Position numbers and translations under genes: made by a program
In this document: positions 23,173 to 33,177 of the stretch, in pieces
How positions within the stretch are numbered: position 1 is the first letter of the stretch
Layout of the letters: each line of letters begins with the position of its first letter
The notes under the pieces: model-generated
Database searches by the model: none
Seen by the model: only the letters and a program-made list of their open reading frames with translations
What the model was told of the DNA's origin: nothing
Assembly (NCBI RefSeq): GCF_037023145.1
Contig: NZ_CP146092.1
Coordinates: 992,001-1,056,000 of the forward strand
DNA: 64,000 nucleotides
DNA from: Ralstonia sp. RRA
Lineage (GTDB): Bacteria > Pseudomonadota > Gammaproteobacteria > Burkholderiales > Burkholderiaceae
Reading direction: 5' to 3'

Positions 23173-24462
23173 ATGACCACGCTGCCAACGCACGTCTCTT
23201 CTGCATTACTCCCCACACCTTCTCCTGCCGCGCCGGCGCTGCCGGACTGGATCGCTGTTCGCATGCGGCGTCACTATGACGATCGCATGGGCAAGCTCTG
23301 GGGCGGAGACCACCTGCTCCACGGCCGCACGCCAGGGCCCGATGCCCTGTTCCTGAACAGCAACGACTACCTATGCCTGCTCGGCGAGCGGGAATTGGTG
23401 CGCGCACAGGCGCGTGCGCTGCTTGGGCATGAGCACGAACTGCTCATGTCGGCCGTGTTCCAGCACGGCGATACCCCGCAGAGCCGGGTGGAAGCCCGAC
23501 TGGCTGCCATGATGCGCGCCGAGGCCGGCTTGATCGCTCAATCCGGCTGGGCCGCGAATGTCGGGTTGATCCAGTGCATTGCGGGACCAGCCGTGCCTGT
23601 CTATATCGATATGGCGGCGCATGCCTCGCTGTGGGAGGGTATTACGGCAGCCGGCGCGGTGCCGGTGCCATTTCGCCATAACGATGTGGACCATCTGAAC
23701 CGGCAACTGGAGCGGACCGGCCCCGGCATCATCGTGGTGGATTCCGTCTACAGCACGACCGGCAGCGTGGCGCCGTTGACGGCGCTGGTGGTGGCGGCCG
23801 AGGCCAGCGGCTCGGTCATCGTCGTGGACGAATCCCATTCACTTGGGACGCACGGGCCAGGCGGGGCGGGGCTGGTAGTGCAACTGGGGCTGGAGCGCCG
23901 TGTGCACTTTCGCACGGCGTCATTGGCCAAGACGTTTGCCGGCCGTGCGGGGTTTGTCGCCTGCAGTGGCTTGTTCAAGGATTTCTTTGCCGTGGAGGCT
24001 CGCCCGGCCATTTTCAGTTCGGGGTTGCTGCGGCACGAATTGGCCTGGTTCGAGGCCGCAGCGGATTTCATTGGCGCGGCGGAGGCTCGTCGCGAAAGTC
24101 TGCATGCCATCACCCGCTCCGTGCGCGCAGGTATCGCCGCGCTGGGCTACAACATCAGTGACGGCACCGAGCAGATCATCGGGCTGGAGGCGGGGCCCGA
24201 GCCGCAGGTCAAGGTGCTGCGCGATGCATTGCAGGCCCACGGCATCTTTGGTGCGGTATTCTGTGCGCCGGCTACGCCCAGAAACCGGGCGTTGGTGCGC
24301 CTGACGCTGCATGCCAAGCTCACGCCCGCAGAGATCGGGCGGCTGCTTGGTGTTCTGGCAGAGATTCGTGATCGGGTGGGGCTGGACGATTGGGCGTCCA
24401 CGCGCCGGATGCGAAGACCTGCAGCCGCCGTTCAACTCAATGCATGTTTGGCGAACGCATGA
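23173..24462 (+). CDS. cqsA: Alpha-hydroxyketone autoinducer synthase (CqsA/LqsA type)
   Basis: A 429-residue fold-type-I PLP enzyme of the alpha-oxoamine synthase group, closest to Vibrio CqsA and Legionella LqsA rather than BioF. CqsA-specific blocks are NSNDYLCL, AQSGWAANVGLIQ, YIDMAAHASLWEG, GPGIIVVDSVYSTTGSVAPL, VDESHSLGTHGPGGAGL, and TASLAKTFAGRAG with the PLP lysine K253, then RPAIFSSGLL and QIIGLEAG. The family condenses an acyl-CoA with SAM or 2-aminobutyrate to give CAI-1/LAI-1-type signals. ATG 23173 is preferred over an open upstream frame. The sensor kinase overlaps its stop. Confidence 0.92.
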   Translation: MTTLPTHVSSALLPTPSPAAPALPDWIAVRMRRHYDDRMGKLWGGDHLLHGRTPGPDALFLNSNDYLCLLGERELVRAQARALLGHEHELLMSAVFQHGDTPQSRVEARLAAMMRAEAGLIAQSGWAANVGLIQCIAGPAVPVYIDMAAHASLWEGITAAGAVPVPFRHNDVDHLNRQLERTGPGIIVVDSVYSTTGSVAPLTALVVAAEASGSVIVVDESHSLGTHGPGGAGLVVQLGLERRVHFRTASLAKTFAGRAGFVACSGLFKDFFAVEARPAIFSSGLLRHELAWFEAAADFIGAAEARRESLHAITRSVRAGIAALGYNISDGTEQIIGLEAGPEPQVKVLRDALQAHGIFGAVFCAPATPRNRALVRLTLHAKLTPAEIGRLLGVLAEIRDRVGLDDWASTRRMRRPAAAVQLNACLANA

Positions 24463-25757
24463 CGAACACAGTGGGTGGAGTCCCCGCAGACAATCCGGGT
24501 CGCTGGCCGGCCAGCGTCTGGCAGTACCTCGCTGCCTCGTTGACGAGCGCGGCATTGCTTGACGAAGAGAGCGCGGCGCGGCTGCGCCGCATCCGCTTCG
24601 TGGGTGCGCTGGGGGTGCTCGGCCACCCGTTGTACTTCGTGATCTGGTCGGTCGTTTTTCCGCAGCCGTATGAGAACGTCTGGCTGCGCGCCATCTGCAC
24701 GCTGCTGTTCATCCCGCTGCTGTTTGCCAACCGGCTGTCGCAATACAAGTGGCTGCCGGCCTATGCCCTGTTTGCCATCACGGCCGGGTTGCCTTTCGCG
24801 TTCATCTTCTTCTATCTCGAGAACGCCGGGACGATGGTGTGGGCGGAGTCGGTGGTCATTGCCGTCGTCATCCTGTTCCACTTCAGCACGGCGTTTGCAC
24901 TGATTTCGCTTATCAGTGGTGCCGTGGCTGCGACGGGGCTGTTCTTGCTGGCAGGCAACGCAGTGGCGGCGTTTCCGTGGCATGCGCTGCTGGAGCAGGT
25001 GCCGGTGGTGGCGTTTGTCATGGCCGTGCTCGTCGTCATCAAGCTGGACCGCCAGATCCTGGCTGAGCAGAAACAGCGCGGCGTGGCGCTGGCGTTGGGC
25101 ACAGTGGCCCATGAGTTGCGCACGCCGCTGGCCAGCCTAGCCCTGACAGCGCGCGGCATTCAGGACCGCTTGCCCAAGCTGGTATCGGCCGATCACCCAG
25201 ACCTGCCGGCAGTACAGCATGCGGTCGAACGCATGCGTACCGATGTCGTGCGTGCCAACAACAGCATCGAGCTGCTGGTCGCCAATTCAAAGGATCCGCA
25301 GACCGTCAGCATCAACTGGTTTGATCCGCACGAGGCGATCTGTTCCGCCATCGCGGCCTTTCCGTTTGAGCCTGGTACGCGGGAACTAGTGTCGATTGCA
25401 CCGAGCATCGGTGTGCGGGTGCTTGGCAACGCAAGCCTGTTCGAGCACATCATCACCAACCTGACCAAGAACGCGCTGGAGGCGATCCAGCGCGTGGGCA
25501 AGGGTGACCTTTACATTGCCTATGAACGGCTGCCACGCGCCTTCGAGATCGTGGTGCGCGATACGGGGTCGGGCATCTCGTCGACCGTGCTCAAGCGGAT
25601 GTTCGAGCCGTTCTTCTCCTACCCGGCGCATCGCGGTACGGGCATCGGCCTGATGTTCTGCCGAAAGGTGCTGCGTGGTTGGGGCGCCAGCATTTCGTGC
25701 AAGTCGGTCGAACACGAGTACACCGAATTCCGCATCCGCTTCCCGAACCCGCGCTGA
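24459..25757 (+). CDS. cqsS: Membrane sensor histidine kinase (CqsS/LqsS type)
   Basis: A 432-residue kinase. Six membrane helices (about 45-68, 75-93, 98-120, 127-150, 152-172 and 180-196) form the CqsS-type sensor, with RFVGALGVLGHPLYFVIW at its start. Next come the H-box AHELRTPLASL with H218, the N-box NLTKNALEAI, and the G-boxes DTGSGIS and GTGIGLMF. There is no receiver domain, as in LqsS and unlike V. cholerae CqsS. The start overlaps the synthase stop (ATGA). It should sense the hydroxyketone made by its partner. No response regulator gene is in the window. Confidence 0.9.
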   Translation: MTNTVGGVPADNPGRWPASVWQYLAASLTSAALLDEESAARLRRIRFVGALGVLGHPLYFVIWSVVFPQPYENVWLRAICTLLFIPLLFANRLSQYKWLPAYALFAITAGLPFAFIFFYLENAGTMVWAESVVIAVVILFHFSTAFALISLISGAVAATGLFLLAGNAVAAFPWHALLEQVPVVAFVMAVLVVIKLDRQILAEQKQRGVALALGTVAHELRTPLASLALTARGIQDRLPKLVSADHPDLPAVQHAVERMRTDVVRANNSIELLVANSKDPQTVSINWFDPHEAICSAIAAFPFEPGTRELVSIAPSIGVRVLGNASLFEHIITNLTKNALEAIQRVGKGDLYIAYERLPRAFEIVVRDTGSGISSTVLKRMFEPFFSYPAHRGTGIGLMFCRKVLRGWGASISCKSVEHEYTEFRIRFPNPR

Positions 25758-25791
25758 TGCTTCTGGCGCAGGGCTCGGGGCTGCCCGCGGC

Positions 25792-27177
25792 TTACCGGCC
25801 GACCATATTCTCTGGTCGCACCCACGCATCAAACTGCTCGGGCGTGACATAGCCGAGCGCCAGTGCCGCTTCACGCAGGCTCGTGCCTTCCTTGTGCGCT
25901 TTCTTGGCGATCTGCGCGGATTTGTCGTAGCCGATGTGCGGGTTGAGCGCCGTCACCAGCATCAGCGAGCGCTGCACAAGTTCGTCGATGCGGGCACGGT
26001 TGGGCTCGATGCCCACGGCGCAGTGGTCGTTGAAGCTGCGCATGCCGTCGGCCAACAGGCGTGTGCTGTGCAGGAAGTTGTAGGCAATCATCGGGCGGAA
26101 CACGTTCAGTTCGAAATTGCCGGATGCGCCGCCAATGTTGACCGCGACATCGTTGCCGAACACCTGCGCGCACAGCATCGTCACGGCTTCGCTCTGCGTG
26201 GGGTTGACCTTGCCGGGCATGATGGACGAGCCCGGCTCGTTCTCGGGGATGGAGATTTCGCCCAGGCCGCTGCGCGGGCCGCTCGCCAGCCAGCGGATGT
26301 CGTTGGCGATCTTGGTGAGGCTGGCGGCCAGCGTCTTCAGCGTGCCGTGCGCATGCACTAGGCCATCGGCGGAGGCCATGGTTTCGAACTTGTTGGGCGA
26401 GGTGACGAAGGGCAGGCCGGTCAGGTTAGCCAGCTCGGCAGCCACCTGTTCGGCGTAGCCGGCCGGCGCGTTCAGGCCGGTGCCCACTGCCGTGCCGCCC
26501 AGCGCCAGCTCGCACAGGTGCGGCAGCGCCGCGTTCAGGTGCGTTTCGTTGTGCTGCAGTTGTGCGACATAGCCGGAGAACTCCTGGCCGAGCGTGAGCG
26601 GCGTGGCGTCCTGCAGGTGCGTGCGACCGATCTTGATGATGTCGTCGAAGTCCGCCGCCTTTTTGGCAAGCGTTTCGCGCAGCGTGCGCAGCGACGGAAT
26701 CAGGTGCCGTGTGATGGCGGTAACAGCCGCCACGTGCATTGCCGTCGGGAACACGTCGTTGGACGACTGGCTGCGGTTGACGTCGTCGTTCGGGTGCACG
26801 AGGCGGCCCTCGCCGCGCTCGCCGCCCAGCAGTTCGCTGGCGCGGTTGGCGAGCACCTCGTTCATGTTCATGTTGCTCTGCGTGCCGGAGCCGGTCTGCC
26901 AGACCACCAGCGGGAATTCGTTCGGGTGCTTGCCCGCGATGACTTCATCCGCCGCAGCGATGATGGCGTTGGCCTTCTCGGCCGGCAGCAGCCCCAATCG
27001 GTGGTTGACGGCGGCACTTGCGCGCTTGATGCGAGCCAGCGCGTCGATCAGTTCGCGCGGCATGCGGTCGCCCGCAATGTCGAAGTTCTGCAGCGAGCGC
27101 TGCGTCTGCGCGCCCCACAGATGATTGGCGGGGACTTCAATGGGGCCAAAGGTGTCGCGTTCGGTACGGGTGGTCAT
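25792..27177 (-). CDS. fumC: Fumarate hydratase class II
   Basis: A 461-residue fumarase that interconverts fumarate and malate in the TCA cycle. It starts [28 protein letters not shown]. The fumarase/aspartase signature [11 protein letters not shown] lies near residue 320, with [19 protein letters not shown] and [20 protein letters not shown] supplying substrate-binding residues. The iron-independent class II length is right. The open frame extends far upstream but without coding character; ATG 27177 is the start. It is convergent with the sensor kinase. Confidence 0.97.
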   Translation of the reverse strand: MTTRTERDTFGPIEVPANHLWGAQTQRSLQNFDIAGDRMPRELIDALARIKRASAAVNHRLGLLPAEKANAIIAAADEVIAGKHPNEFPLVVWQTGSGTQSNMNMNEVLANRASELLGGERGEGRLVHPNDDVNRSQSSNDVFPTAMHVAAVTAITRHLIPSLRTLRETLAKKAADFDDIIKIGRTHLQDATPLTLGQEFSGYVAQLQHNETHLNAALPHLCELALGGTAVGTGLNAPAGYAEQVAAELANLTGLPFVTSPNKFETMASADGLVHAHGTLKTLAASLTKIANDIRWLASGPRSGLGEISIPENEPGSSIMPGKVNPTQSEAVTMLCAQVFGNDVAVNIGGASGNFELNVFRPMIAYNFLHSTRLLADGMRSFNDHCAVGIEPNRARIDELVQRSLMLVTALNPHIGYDKSAQIAKKAHKEGTSLREAALALGYVTPEQFDAWVRPENMVGR

Positions 27178-27364
27178 GGCAGGTCTGCACGAGGGTGACT
27201 GGGACGAACGCCCACCAGTATAGGCGGCGGGTTTGCTCCTAGTGCCCGCGTTTGCTGTAGGGTGACCGGCACATTGCGTGGTTTGCGGACCAGCGCCGTA
27301 CACGCCACAATGTCGCCTCGTCGTGCAATTCGGCGCCGTACGAAGTCTGCTGCCCCTGCCTGCC

Positions 27365-28801
27365 ATGTCCACCTCCGTTTCCGTCGACAAGTCCCTCCAA
27401 CCCTTGCTCTGGCTGGTGGCGGTTGGTCTCTTCATGCAGACGCTGGATTCCACCATCGTCAATACGGCATTGCCGGCCATGGCGCGCAGCCTGTCGGAAA
27501 GCCCGCTGAAGATGCAGTCGGTCATCATTGCCTACACGCTGACGACCGCCATGCTGATGCCCGCCTCGGGCTGGCTGGCTGACCGCTTCGGCACGCGGCG
27601 CATGTTCTTTGCGGCCATCTTCCTGTTCACCATCGGCTCGCTGCTGTGCGCGGAGTCGCGCAGCCTGAACATGCTGATTGCCTCGCGCGTGGTGCAGGGC
27701 GTGGGCGGTGCATTGCTGATGCCGGTCGGGCGGCTGACGGTGTTGCGCGTGGTGCCGCGCGAGCAGTTTCTGCCGGCCATGAGCTTCGTCACCATTCCGG
27801 GGCTGATCGGCCCGCTGATCGGCCCCACGCTGGGTGGCTGGCTGGTGGAGGCGGTGTCGTGGCACTGGATCTTCCTGATCAACATTCCGGTGGGCCTGGC
27901 TGGTGCGCTCGTCACGCTCAAGGTCATGCCCGATGTGCGCGCAGACGATGAGAGCCGTTTCGACTGGACTGGCTACGCCATGCTCGCGTTTGGCATGGCG
28001 GCGGTGTCGTTCTCGCTCGACGGGCTATCGGGATTGGGCTTTCAGCACGCGACGGTGTTGGTGCTGCTGATCTTCGGGCTGGCGGCGCTCACCGCGTACT
28101 GGCTGCATGCGGGGCGCACGGTTGAGGGTAAGGCGGGGCCGCTGTTTCCGCGCTCGCTGTTTGCAATTCCGAGTTTTTCGATCGGCATTCTCGGCAACCT
28201 GTTCGCGCGGATCGGTACCGGTGGGATGCCGTTCCTGATCCCGCTGCTGTTGCAGGTGAGCCTGGGCTACTCACCGCTGCAGGCCGGCTTGATGATGGTG
28301 CCGGTGGCCGCGGCCGGCATGGCGGCCAAACCGTTGGGCACCTGGGCCATCAAGCGTTTTGGCTATCGCCGCATGCTGTTCACCAACACGCTCATGGTGG
28401 GCCTGACGATGGCCAGTTTTGCGGTGATGACGCCCGATGTACCAGTGTGGCTGCGCATCGTGCAGTTGGCGCTGTTCGGCACGTTCAACTCGATGCAGTT
28501 CACTGCCATGAACACGCTCACGCTCAAAGACCTGAGTGGGCCGCATGCCAGCTCGGGCAACAGCATGCTCTCCATGGTGATGATGTTGTCAATGAGCCTG
28601 GGGGTGGCCGCGGCCGGCGCGTTGCTCACGGGCTTTACCGACTTTACCGTCGGGCCGGAAGGGCGCGATACGCTGGCGGCCTTCCACAAGACCTTCGTCT
28701 GCGTCGGCTTCATGACCGCGGCGGCGGCGTGGATCTTCGCGCAGCTTTCGCACGCAGAGCCCGCGCAGGTGCTCAAGCGGGCTGAGGTGGACGTCGAGTG
28801 A
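27365..28801 (+). CDS. DHA2-family multidrug transporter, MdtD-like
   Basis: A 478-residue MFS drug:H+ antiporter with about 14 helices. It starts [40 protein letters not shown], where [11 protein letters not shown] is the DHA2 motif D1. Motif A is [13 protein letters not shown], and motif C is [22 protein letters not shown]. It is closest to MdtD/EmrB-like exporters. No membrane-fusion gene is adjacent, so it probably works alone. Its stop codon abuts that of the convergent helicase gene. Confidence 0.9.
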   Translation: MSTSVSVDKSLQPLLWLVAVGLFMQTLDSTIVNTALPAMARSLSESPLKMQSVIIAYTLTTAMLMPASGWLADRFGTRRMFFAAIFLFTIGSLLCAESRSLNMLIASRVVQGVGGALLMPVGRLTVLRVVPREQFLPAMSFVTIPGLIGPLIGPTLGGWLVEAVSWHWIFLINIPVGLAGALVTLKVMPDVRADDESRFDWTGYAMLAFGMAAVSFSLDGLSGLGFQHATVLVLLIFGLAALTAYWLHAGRTVEGKAGPLFPRSLFAIPSFSIGILGNLFARIGTGGMPFLIPLLLQVSLGYSPLQAGLMMVPVAAAGMAAKPLGTWAIKRFGYRRMLFTNTLMVGLTMASFAVMTPDVPVWLRIVQLALFGTFNSMQFTAMNTLTLKDLSGPHASSGNSMLSMVMMLSMSLGVAAAGALLTGFTDFTVGPEGRDTLAAFHKTFVCVGFMTAAAAWIFAQLSHAEPAQVLKRAEVDVE

Positions 28802-30952
28802 TCACTTCTGCCAGTAGCCGCGCATCTTCTTGGTGAGATCGACTTTGGCGGCGGCGCGGGCTTCGGCTGCTGGGTCCGCACCGGGTTCGGGCGGCGGCCA
28901 GGCACAGGCCTCGAACAACGGCAGCAGCGCAGGCGGAATGAAGCGCGTGCGCGACGCATAGATGTGCCGGTCGCCATTGGGCGTCTGCTGCGTGACATAG
29001 AAGCGCTGCGGCACCAGGATGTCCAGGTGCTCGCGCGCACGCGTCATGGCCACGTAGAGCAGGCGGCGCTCTTCTTCCAATTCCTCGTGCGAACCGGCGC
29101 CCAGGTCGGCAGGCATGCAGCCATCCACGGCGTTGAGCACGTACACCGCCTTCCACTCCTGGCCCTTTGACGAGTGAATGGTGGAGAGGATCAGGTAATC
29201 CTCATCGCGATATGGGGCGCCGGATTCATCGCTGGTCAGCTCGGGTGGGTCGAGCGTCATCTCCGTCAGGAAGCGCTCGCGCGTGGCGTAGGTGGCGGCC
29301 ATGCGGGCGAGCTGGTCCAGATCGCCCTGGCGTACGGCGGCATCGTCGTGCAGGCGTTCCATGTGCGGCGTGTACCAGGTGCCCACGGCTTCGAGTTCGC
29401 TCGCCCATTCCAGGCTGTCTTTCGGTGCGCGCAGCTGTTGCATGAGCGCCATCAACGCGGTCCAGTCACCGGCCAGGCGGGCGGGGGGCTCGTACGCGAG
29501 CAGCGCTGCAATCGGGTCCACCGCTTCGGCCATGGCGTCGAGCACGCGTGCGGCAGTGGCGGGGCCTGCGCCCGGCAGCAACTGGATCACGCGAAACCCG
29601 GCGATGCGGTTGCGCGGGTTCTCGGCCCAGCGCAGCACCGAGAGCACATCCTTCACGTGCGACGCTTCGAGAAATTTCAGCCCGCCGTATTTCACGAAGG
29701 GGATGTTGCGGCGGGTGAGTTCGATCTCCAGCGGCGCACTGTGGCTGGCCGTGCGGAACAGCACCGCTTGCGATTTCAATGCGAGCCCGCCTTCACGCTG
29801 ATGCAGCACCTGCTCGGCCACGCAGCGCGCCTGCTCGGCTTCATCGCGCACCGAGATTAGCCGCGGGCGATGTGTGGATGCGCGGTCTGTCCACAGCGTC
29901 TTGGCAAAGCGCTCCGTGGCGAAGCGCATCACGCCATTCGACGCATCGAGAATCGGTTGTGTCGAGCGGTAATTGCGCTCCAGCAGCACCGTATGCGCCG
30001 GCCGGGTGAAATGGCGCGGGAAGTCGAGGATGTTGCGCACCGTCGCCGCGCGAAATGCGTAGATCGACTGCGCATCGTCGCCCACCACCGTCACGCCACG
30101 GCCGTCCGGGCGCAGCGCACGCAGGATGGATGACTGCAGCCGGTTGGTGTCCTGGTATTCGTCGACGAGGATGTGGTCGAAGCGCGCGCCGATCTCGGCG
30201 GCCAGTTCGGCATCGGATACCATCGCGTGCCAGTACAGCAGCAGGTCGTCGTAGTCGAGCACGTGCTGCGCCTGTTTGGCTTCCACGTAGGCGTCGAACA
30301 GTGTGCGCAGCGGTGTTTCCCACATCGCGCACCACGGAAAGTGGTGCTTGAGCACGGCGTTGAGTGGGCTCTCCGCATTGATGGCGCGCGAGTATATGGC
30401 CAGGCAGGTCTGCTTGAGCGGGAAGCGGCGCTCCTTGGTCGACAGGTTCAGCTCGTGGCGTACGACGTTGAGCAGATCGGCAGAATCGCTGCGGTCGTGG
30501 ATGGTGAAATCGGGGGCGAGGCCGACGCGCTCGGCGTATTCGCGCAGCAGGCGCGCGCCGATGCCGTGGAACGTGCCGGCCCAGGGCAGGGTGGTCTGGT
30601 ACGACGTGCCGGCAGCATTGAGGATGCTGTTGGTGCGTTCGCCTTGCATGGCGCGCGCCAGCAGATGGCCGGCGCGATTGGACAACTCGCTCGCAGCCCG
30701 GCGCGAGAACGTCAGCAGCAGGATGCGTTGCGGATCCGCCCCGTTGGCGACCAGGTGTGCGACGCGCCAGCCCAGCGTGTGTGTCTTACCCGATCCGGCG
30801 CCGGCCAGCACGAGCAGCGGCCCGGTCTCAGCCGCATCCGCCCCGGAAATGCCGAACTCGACCGCCTGGCGCTGCTGGTCGTTCAGTTGGGCCAGGTAAC
30901 CCGGGGTGACCGGGTCATTGGCGGTGTCAGGGTTGGGAGAAGCGGAAAGCAC
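28802..30952 (-). CDS. UvrD/Rep-like superfamily 1A DNA helicase, LexA-controlled
   Basis: A 716-residue 3'-5' DNA helicase. The Q-motif region LNDQQRQAVEFG is followed by Walker A LAGAGSGKTHTL, motif II HILVDEYQDTNRLQ, motif III GDDAQSIYAFRAA, motif IV ERNYRSTQPIL, motif V STIHSSKGQEWKAVYVL and motif VI LLYVAMTRARE. It is somewhat shorter than housekeeping UvrD, lacking a long C-terminal tail, so it may be a second UvrD/Rep paralogue. GTG 30952 is proposed because an earlier in-frame GTG (30994) would place a LexA box inside the coding region. It probably acts in SOS-induced repair. Confidence 0.9.
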   Translation of the reverse strand: MLSASPNPDTANDPVTPGYLAQLNDQQRQAVEFGISGADAAETGPLLVLAGAGSGKTHTLGWRVAHLVANGADPQRILLLTFSRRAASELSNRAGHLLARAMQGERTNSILNAAGTSYQTTLPWAGTFHGIGARLLREYAERVGLAPDFTIHDRSDSADLLNVVRHELNLSTKERRFPLKQTCLAIYSRAINAESPLNAVLKHHFPWCAMWETPLRTLFDAYVEAKQAQHVLDYDDLLLYWHAMVSDAELAAEIGARFDHILVDEYQDTNRLQSSILRALRPDGRGVTVVGDDAQSIYAFRAATVRNILDFPRHFTRPAHTVLLERNYRSTQPILDASNGVMRFATERFAKTLWTDRASTHRPRLISVRDEAEQARCVAEQVLHQREGGLALKSQAVLFRTASHSAPLEIELTRRNIPFVKYGGLKFLEASHVKDVLSVLRWAENPRNRIAGFRVIQLLPGAGPATAARVLDAMAEAVDPIAALLAYEPPARLAGDWTALMALMQQLRAPKDSLEWASELEAVGTWYTPHMERLHDDAAVRQGDLDQLARMAATYATRERFLTEMTLDPPELTSDESGAPYRDEDYLILSTIHSSKGQEWKAVYVLNAVDGCMPADLGAGSHEELEEERRLLYVAMTRAREHLDILVPQRFYVTQQTPNGDRHIYASRTRFIPPALLPLFEACAWPPPEPGADPAAEARAAAKVDLTKKMRGYWQK

Positions 30953-30975
30953 GGCGGGGGCGTCACAGAAAATAA

Positions 30976-30991
30976 CTGTATAAATATACAG
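30976..30991 (-). promoter_or_regulatory. LexA (SOS) box
   Basis: CTGTATAAATATACAG matches the CTGT-N8-ACAG LexA consensus with the usual AT-rich centre. It sits 24 bases upstream of the proposed helicase start, where LexA would block transcription. Confidence 0.85.
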
Positions 30992-31103
30992 CACTGTGCT
31001 ATCCGTCGATCAAAAGCGAGAACGGTGATGTCACACCCTTGCAACGGGCGCGACACCACCGTGTTTGCGCACGGCAAGACCCGCTTGCGTGCGTCAGACC
31101 TGC

Positions 31104-31649
31104 TTAGTGGCGTTGTTGCACGTACCGCTGCACATCACTGATCGAGGCTTGGCCTGATTGCGCGGTGTCGATCTGGTCAAAGTGCTTTGCCACATAGCCC
31201 AGACCGCTGGCTTGGGCTTGCGCTTTGGTGATCGAACCACCCTTGCTCAGCGCCGCGTTTGCACTCAGCCGTTTCACAATGCGCTGCTGGGCCTCCTGCT
31301 GCAGTTGGTCGCCGGTGGTCGCGAGCTTCAACCCTGCGCTCGAGTTTTCGATGGCGGTGGTTTCAACCGCATCCGCAAAGTAATTCAGGATGGACGATTG
31401 CTGCACGATGCCGGTGTGGTGCACGCCCGCCGATTCCAGCGCCAGCGCCAGCATGTTGGTGCGCGGAGTGCCGTACGACTCGCCGTACAGATAGATCGGC
31501 GATCTGCTGCGGCTGTTCACCGTCAGGTAGCACTGGATGAAGTCGTTGTATGGGCGTACAGCCGGCAAGACGACCGCCGGCATGTACCCGGTGGCACATG
31601 GTATTGCGGTGCCAGAGGTTCTCCCTAAGATGGTTCTACGGGACATCAA
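31104..31649 (-). pseudogene. Chimeric remnant: S10 carboxypeptidase fragment joined to an EF-hand-like tail
   Basis: The 181-residue open frame appears to be two unrelated pieces. Residues about 30-95 match the catalytic-serine region of S10 peptidases: FIQCYLTVNSRSRSPIYLYGESYGT and IVQQSSILNYF parallel the intact S10 gene at 53931 (FIKRWLTANDRWNSPKFLFGESYGT, ITLQSSILDY). From about residue 100 the chain changes to a helical segment and FDQIDTAQSGQASISDVQRYV, an EF-hand-like loop typical of small exported Burkholderiaceae proteins. The N-terminal half of S10, its Asp and its His are missing, so it cannot be an active peptidase. Whether it is expressed is unknown. Confidence 0.6.
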
Positions 31650-31675
31650 CCATCATCTGCGCAAGGGGATGTGTC

Positions 31676-32704
31676 ATGCGATACGAAGCGGGTCATGCAT
31701 CGCACTTCAACCGATGGGTTTCATGTCTGATATGGCTGGCTGCTGTCGTGCTGTCGCCCATGGCGGTGGCACAGGCGCTGCAACCGGACACCCAAGGTCG
31801 GATCGAGTTCAACAGCTTCACCCCCAAGACCATGTTCGATCTGGCGCGCGAGCGTCGGCAGAATTGGCCTGAGCAGAAAATCTGGGGAGACTTGTCGTTG
31901 CCCAAGACGGATGCCGCCAAGGTGCCCGCCATCGTGCTCGTGCACGGCAGCAGTGGTGTGGAACCCGCCATGGCGCAATGGGTGCAGGCACTCAACGAGG
32001 TCGGCGTCGCCACCTTTGTCATCTACATCTTCGAACCGCGCGGCGTGAAACGCACCGTGGAAGACCAGACGCGCGTGCCCCACTCGGCCGACATGGTCGA
32101 TGCCTACCAGGCGCTGCAACTGCTGGCGACCCACCCGCGCATCGACCCAGCGCGTATCGGCATCATGGGGTTCTCGCGTGGCGGTACGGTGGCCTTTCAG
32201 ACGGAAGAAGAGCCGCTGCGGCGCGCCGTGATCAAGAGCGACCTCAAGTTTGCGCTGCACATTCCGGTGTATGCGGCGTGCAGCCAGGTGTACTGGTCGC
32301 CTGAATTGAGCCGCGCGCCCATGCTCAATCTGGTGGGGGCAGATGACGACTACGTGATGCCTGAGCCGTGCGAACAACTGGCCAAGCGCTACGCAGATGC
32401 CGGTGTGCCCGTGCGGACGATCCGCTATGACAGCGCTCGGCACGGGTGGGACAGCACAGTTGCGCTGGCTTACCTGGGCCGGGCTACGAAGGCAACGTCA
32501 TGCGGTGTTGTGCGGTGGGACATCGATACATGGACGGTAACCGCCGAACGCACTGGCGAAGTCATTGAACCCGCCAAGCTCCGGGATTTCTTCGCTGGGT
32601 GCATGTCGCTGGGCGCGCATGTGGGACGCAACGAGGCCGCGTACCAGAAGTCCCGTAAAGACGTGCAGGCCTTTGTGCGAGAGGTTTTCTTTCCCGGCCA
32701 TTGA
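31676..32704 (+). CDS. Exported alpha/beta hydrolase (dienelactone-hydrolase-like)
   Basis: A 342-residue protein with a signal peptide (VSCLIWLAAVVLSPMAVAQA). The hydrolase core contains VPAIVLVHGSSGVEPAM (oxyanion strand), IGIMGFSRGGTVAF (nucleophile Ser), LVGADDDYVMPEP (Asp) and SARHGWDS (His). It resembles the dienelactone hydrolase group but with Ser in place of Cys. ATG 31676, with AAGGGG just upstream, is preferred over the long open frame before it. The substrate is unknown and should be periplasmic. Confidence 0.87.
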   Translation: MRYEAGHASHFNRWVSCLIWLAAVVLSPMAVAQALQPDTQGRIEFNSFTPKTMFDLARERRQNWPEQKIWGDLSLPKTDAAKVPAIVLVHGSSGVEPAMAQWVQALNEVGVATFVIYIFEPRGVKRTVEDQTRVPHSADMVDAYQALQLLATHPRIDPARIGIMGFSRGGTVAFQTEEEPLRRAVIKSDLKFALHIPVYAACSQVYWSPELSRAPMLNLVGADDDYVMPEPCEQLAKRYADAGVPVRTIRYDSARHGWDSTVALAYLGRATKATSCGVVRWDIDTWTVTAERTGEVIEPAKLRDFFAGCMSLGAHVGRNEAAYQKSRKDVQAFVREVFFPGH

Positions 32705-32714
32705 GGCGGGGCAG

Positions 32715-33023
32715 TCAGATTCCGTCGCGCAGGTTTTTTGCCAGATCCTGAGGTGAGGTGCGCTGGTTCACGGCGTTGACGAGTTCAGCAAGAAACCATG
32801 GCAGCACGAGTTCTGTGCTCGAATCGGACAGGCCGATGCGCAGCCTCGGCTTTGAGGTCGGCTCGGCAGTCTGGTCGGATTGCACCGGCCGGCTTTGCGC
32901 AAGCATCGCCTGAAGCTCCTGATCGGAGAAGGTGGTGGACGACGTCGTGAGCGCAGAAGCGGTCATGGCTGCGGACATCAACGCCGATGCCACGACAAGG
33001 TGTTTAAGGATTGCGGCAGGCAT
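32715..33023 (-). CDS. Small exported protein, function unknown
   Basis: A 102-residue protein with a signal peptide (MPAAILKHLVVASALMSAAMTASA). The mature region has SDQELQAMLAQSRP, a basic strand KPRLRIGLS and an amphipathic LPWFLAELVNAVNQ helix. GGAGG precedes the ATG. No family is recognised. It is convergent with the exported hydrolase. Confidence 0.65.
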   Translation of the reverse strand: MPAAILKHLVVASALMSAAMTASALTTSSTTFSDQELQAMLAQSRPVQSDQTAEPTSKPRLRIGLSDSSTELVLPWFLAELVNAVNQRTSPQDLAKNLRDGI

Positions 33024-33177
33024 GGAGGCCCTCCATCGACAAAAAGGACTGAATTGACGGCAATCGGCCGCAGTGACTGACTGCGCGGTTGCCGACAGCA
33101 ATGATCCTCCTTCCGATGATAGTCGTGGCTTAGCGTTCCGTTTTGGTCAGGAAAGCGTAAATATCGCGCGCAATCGA

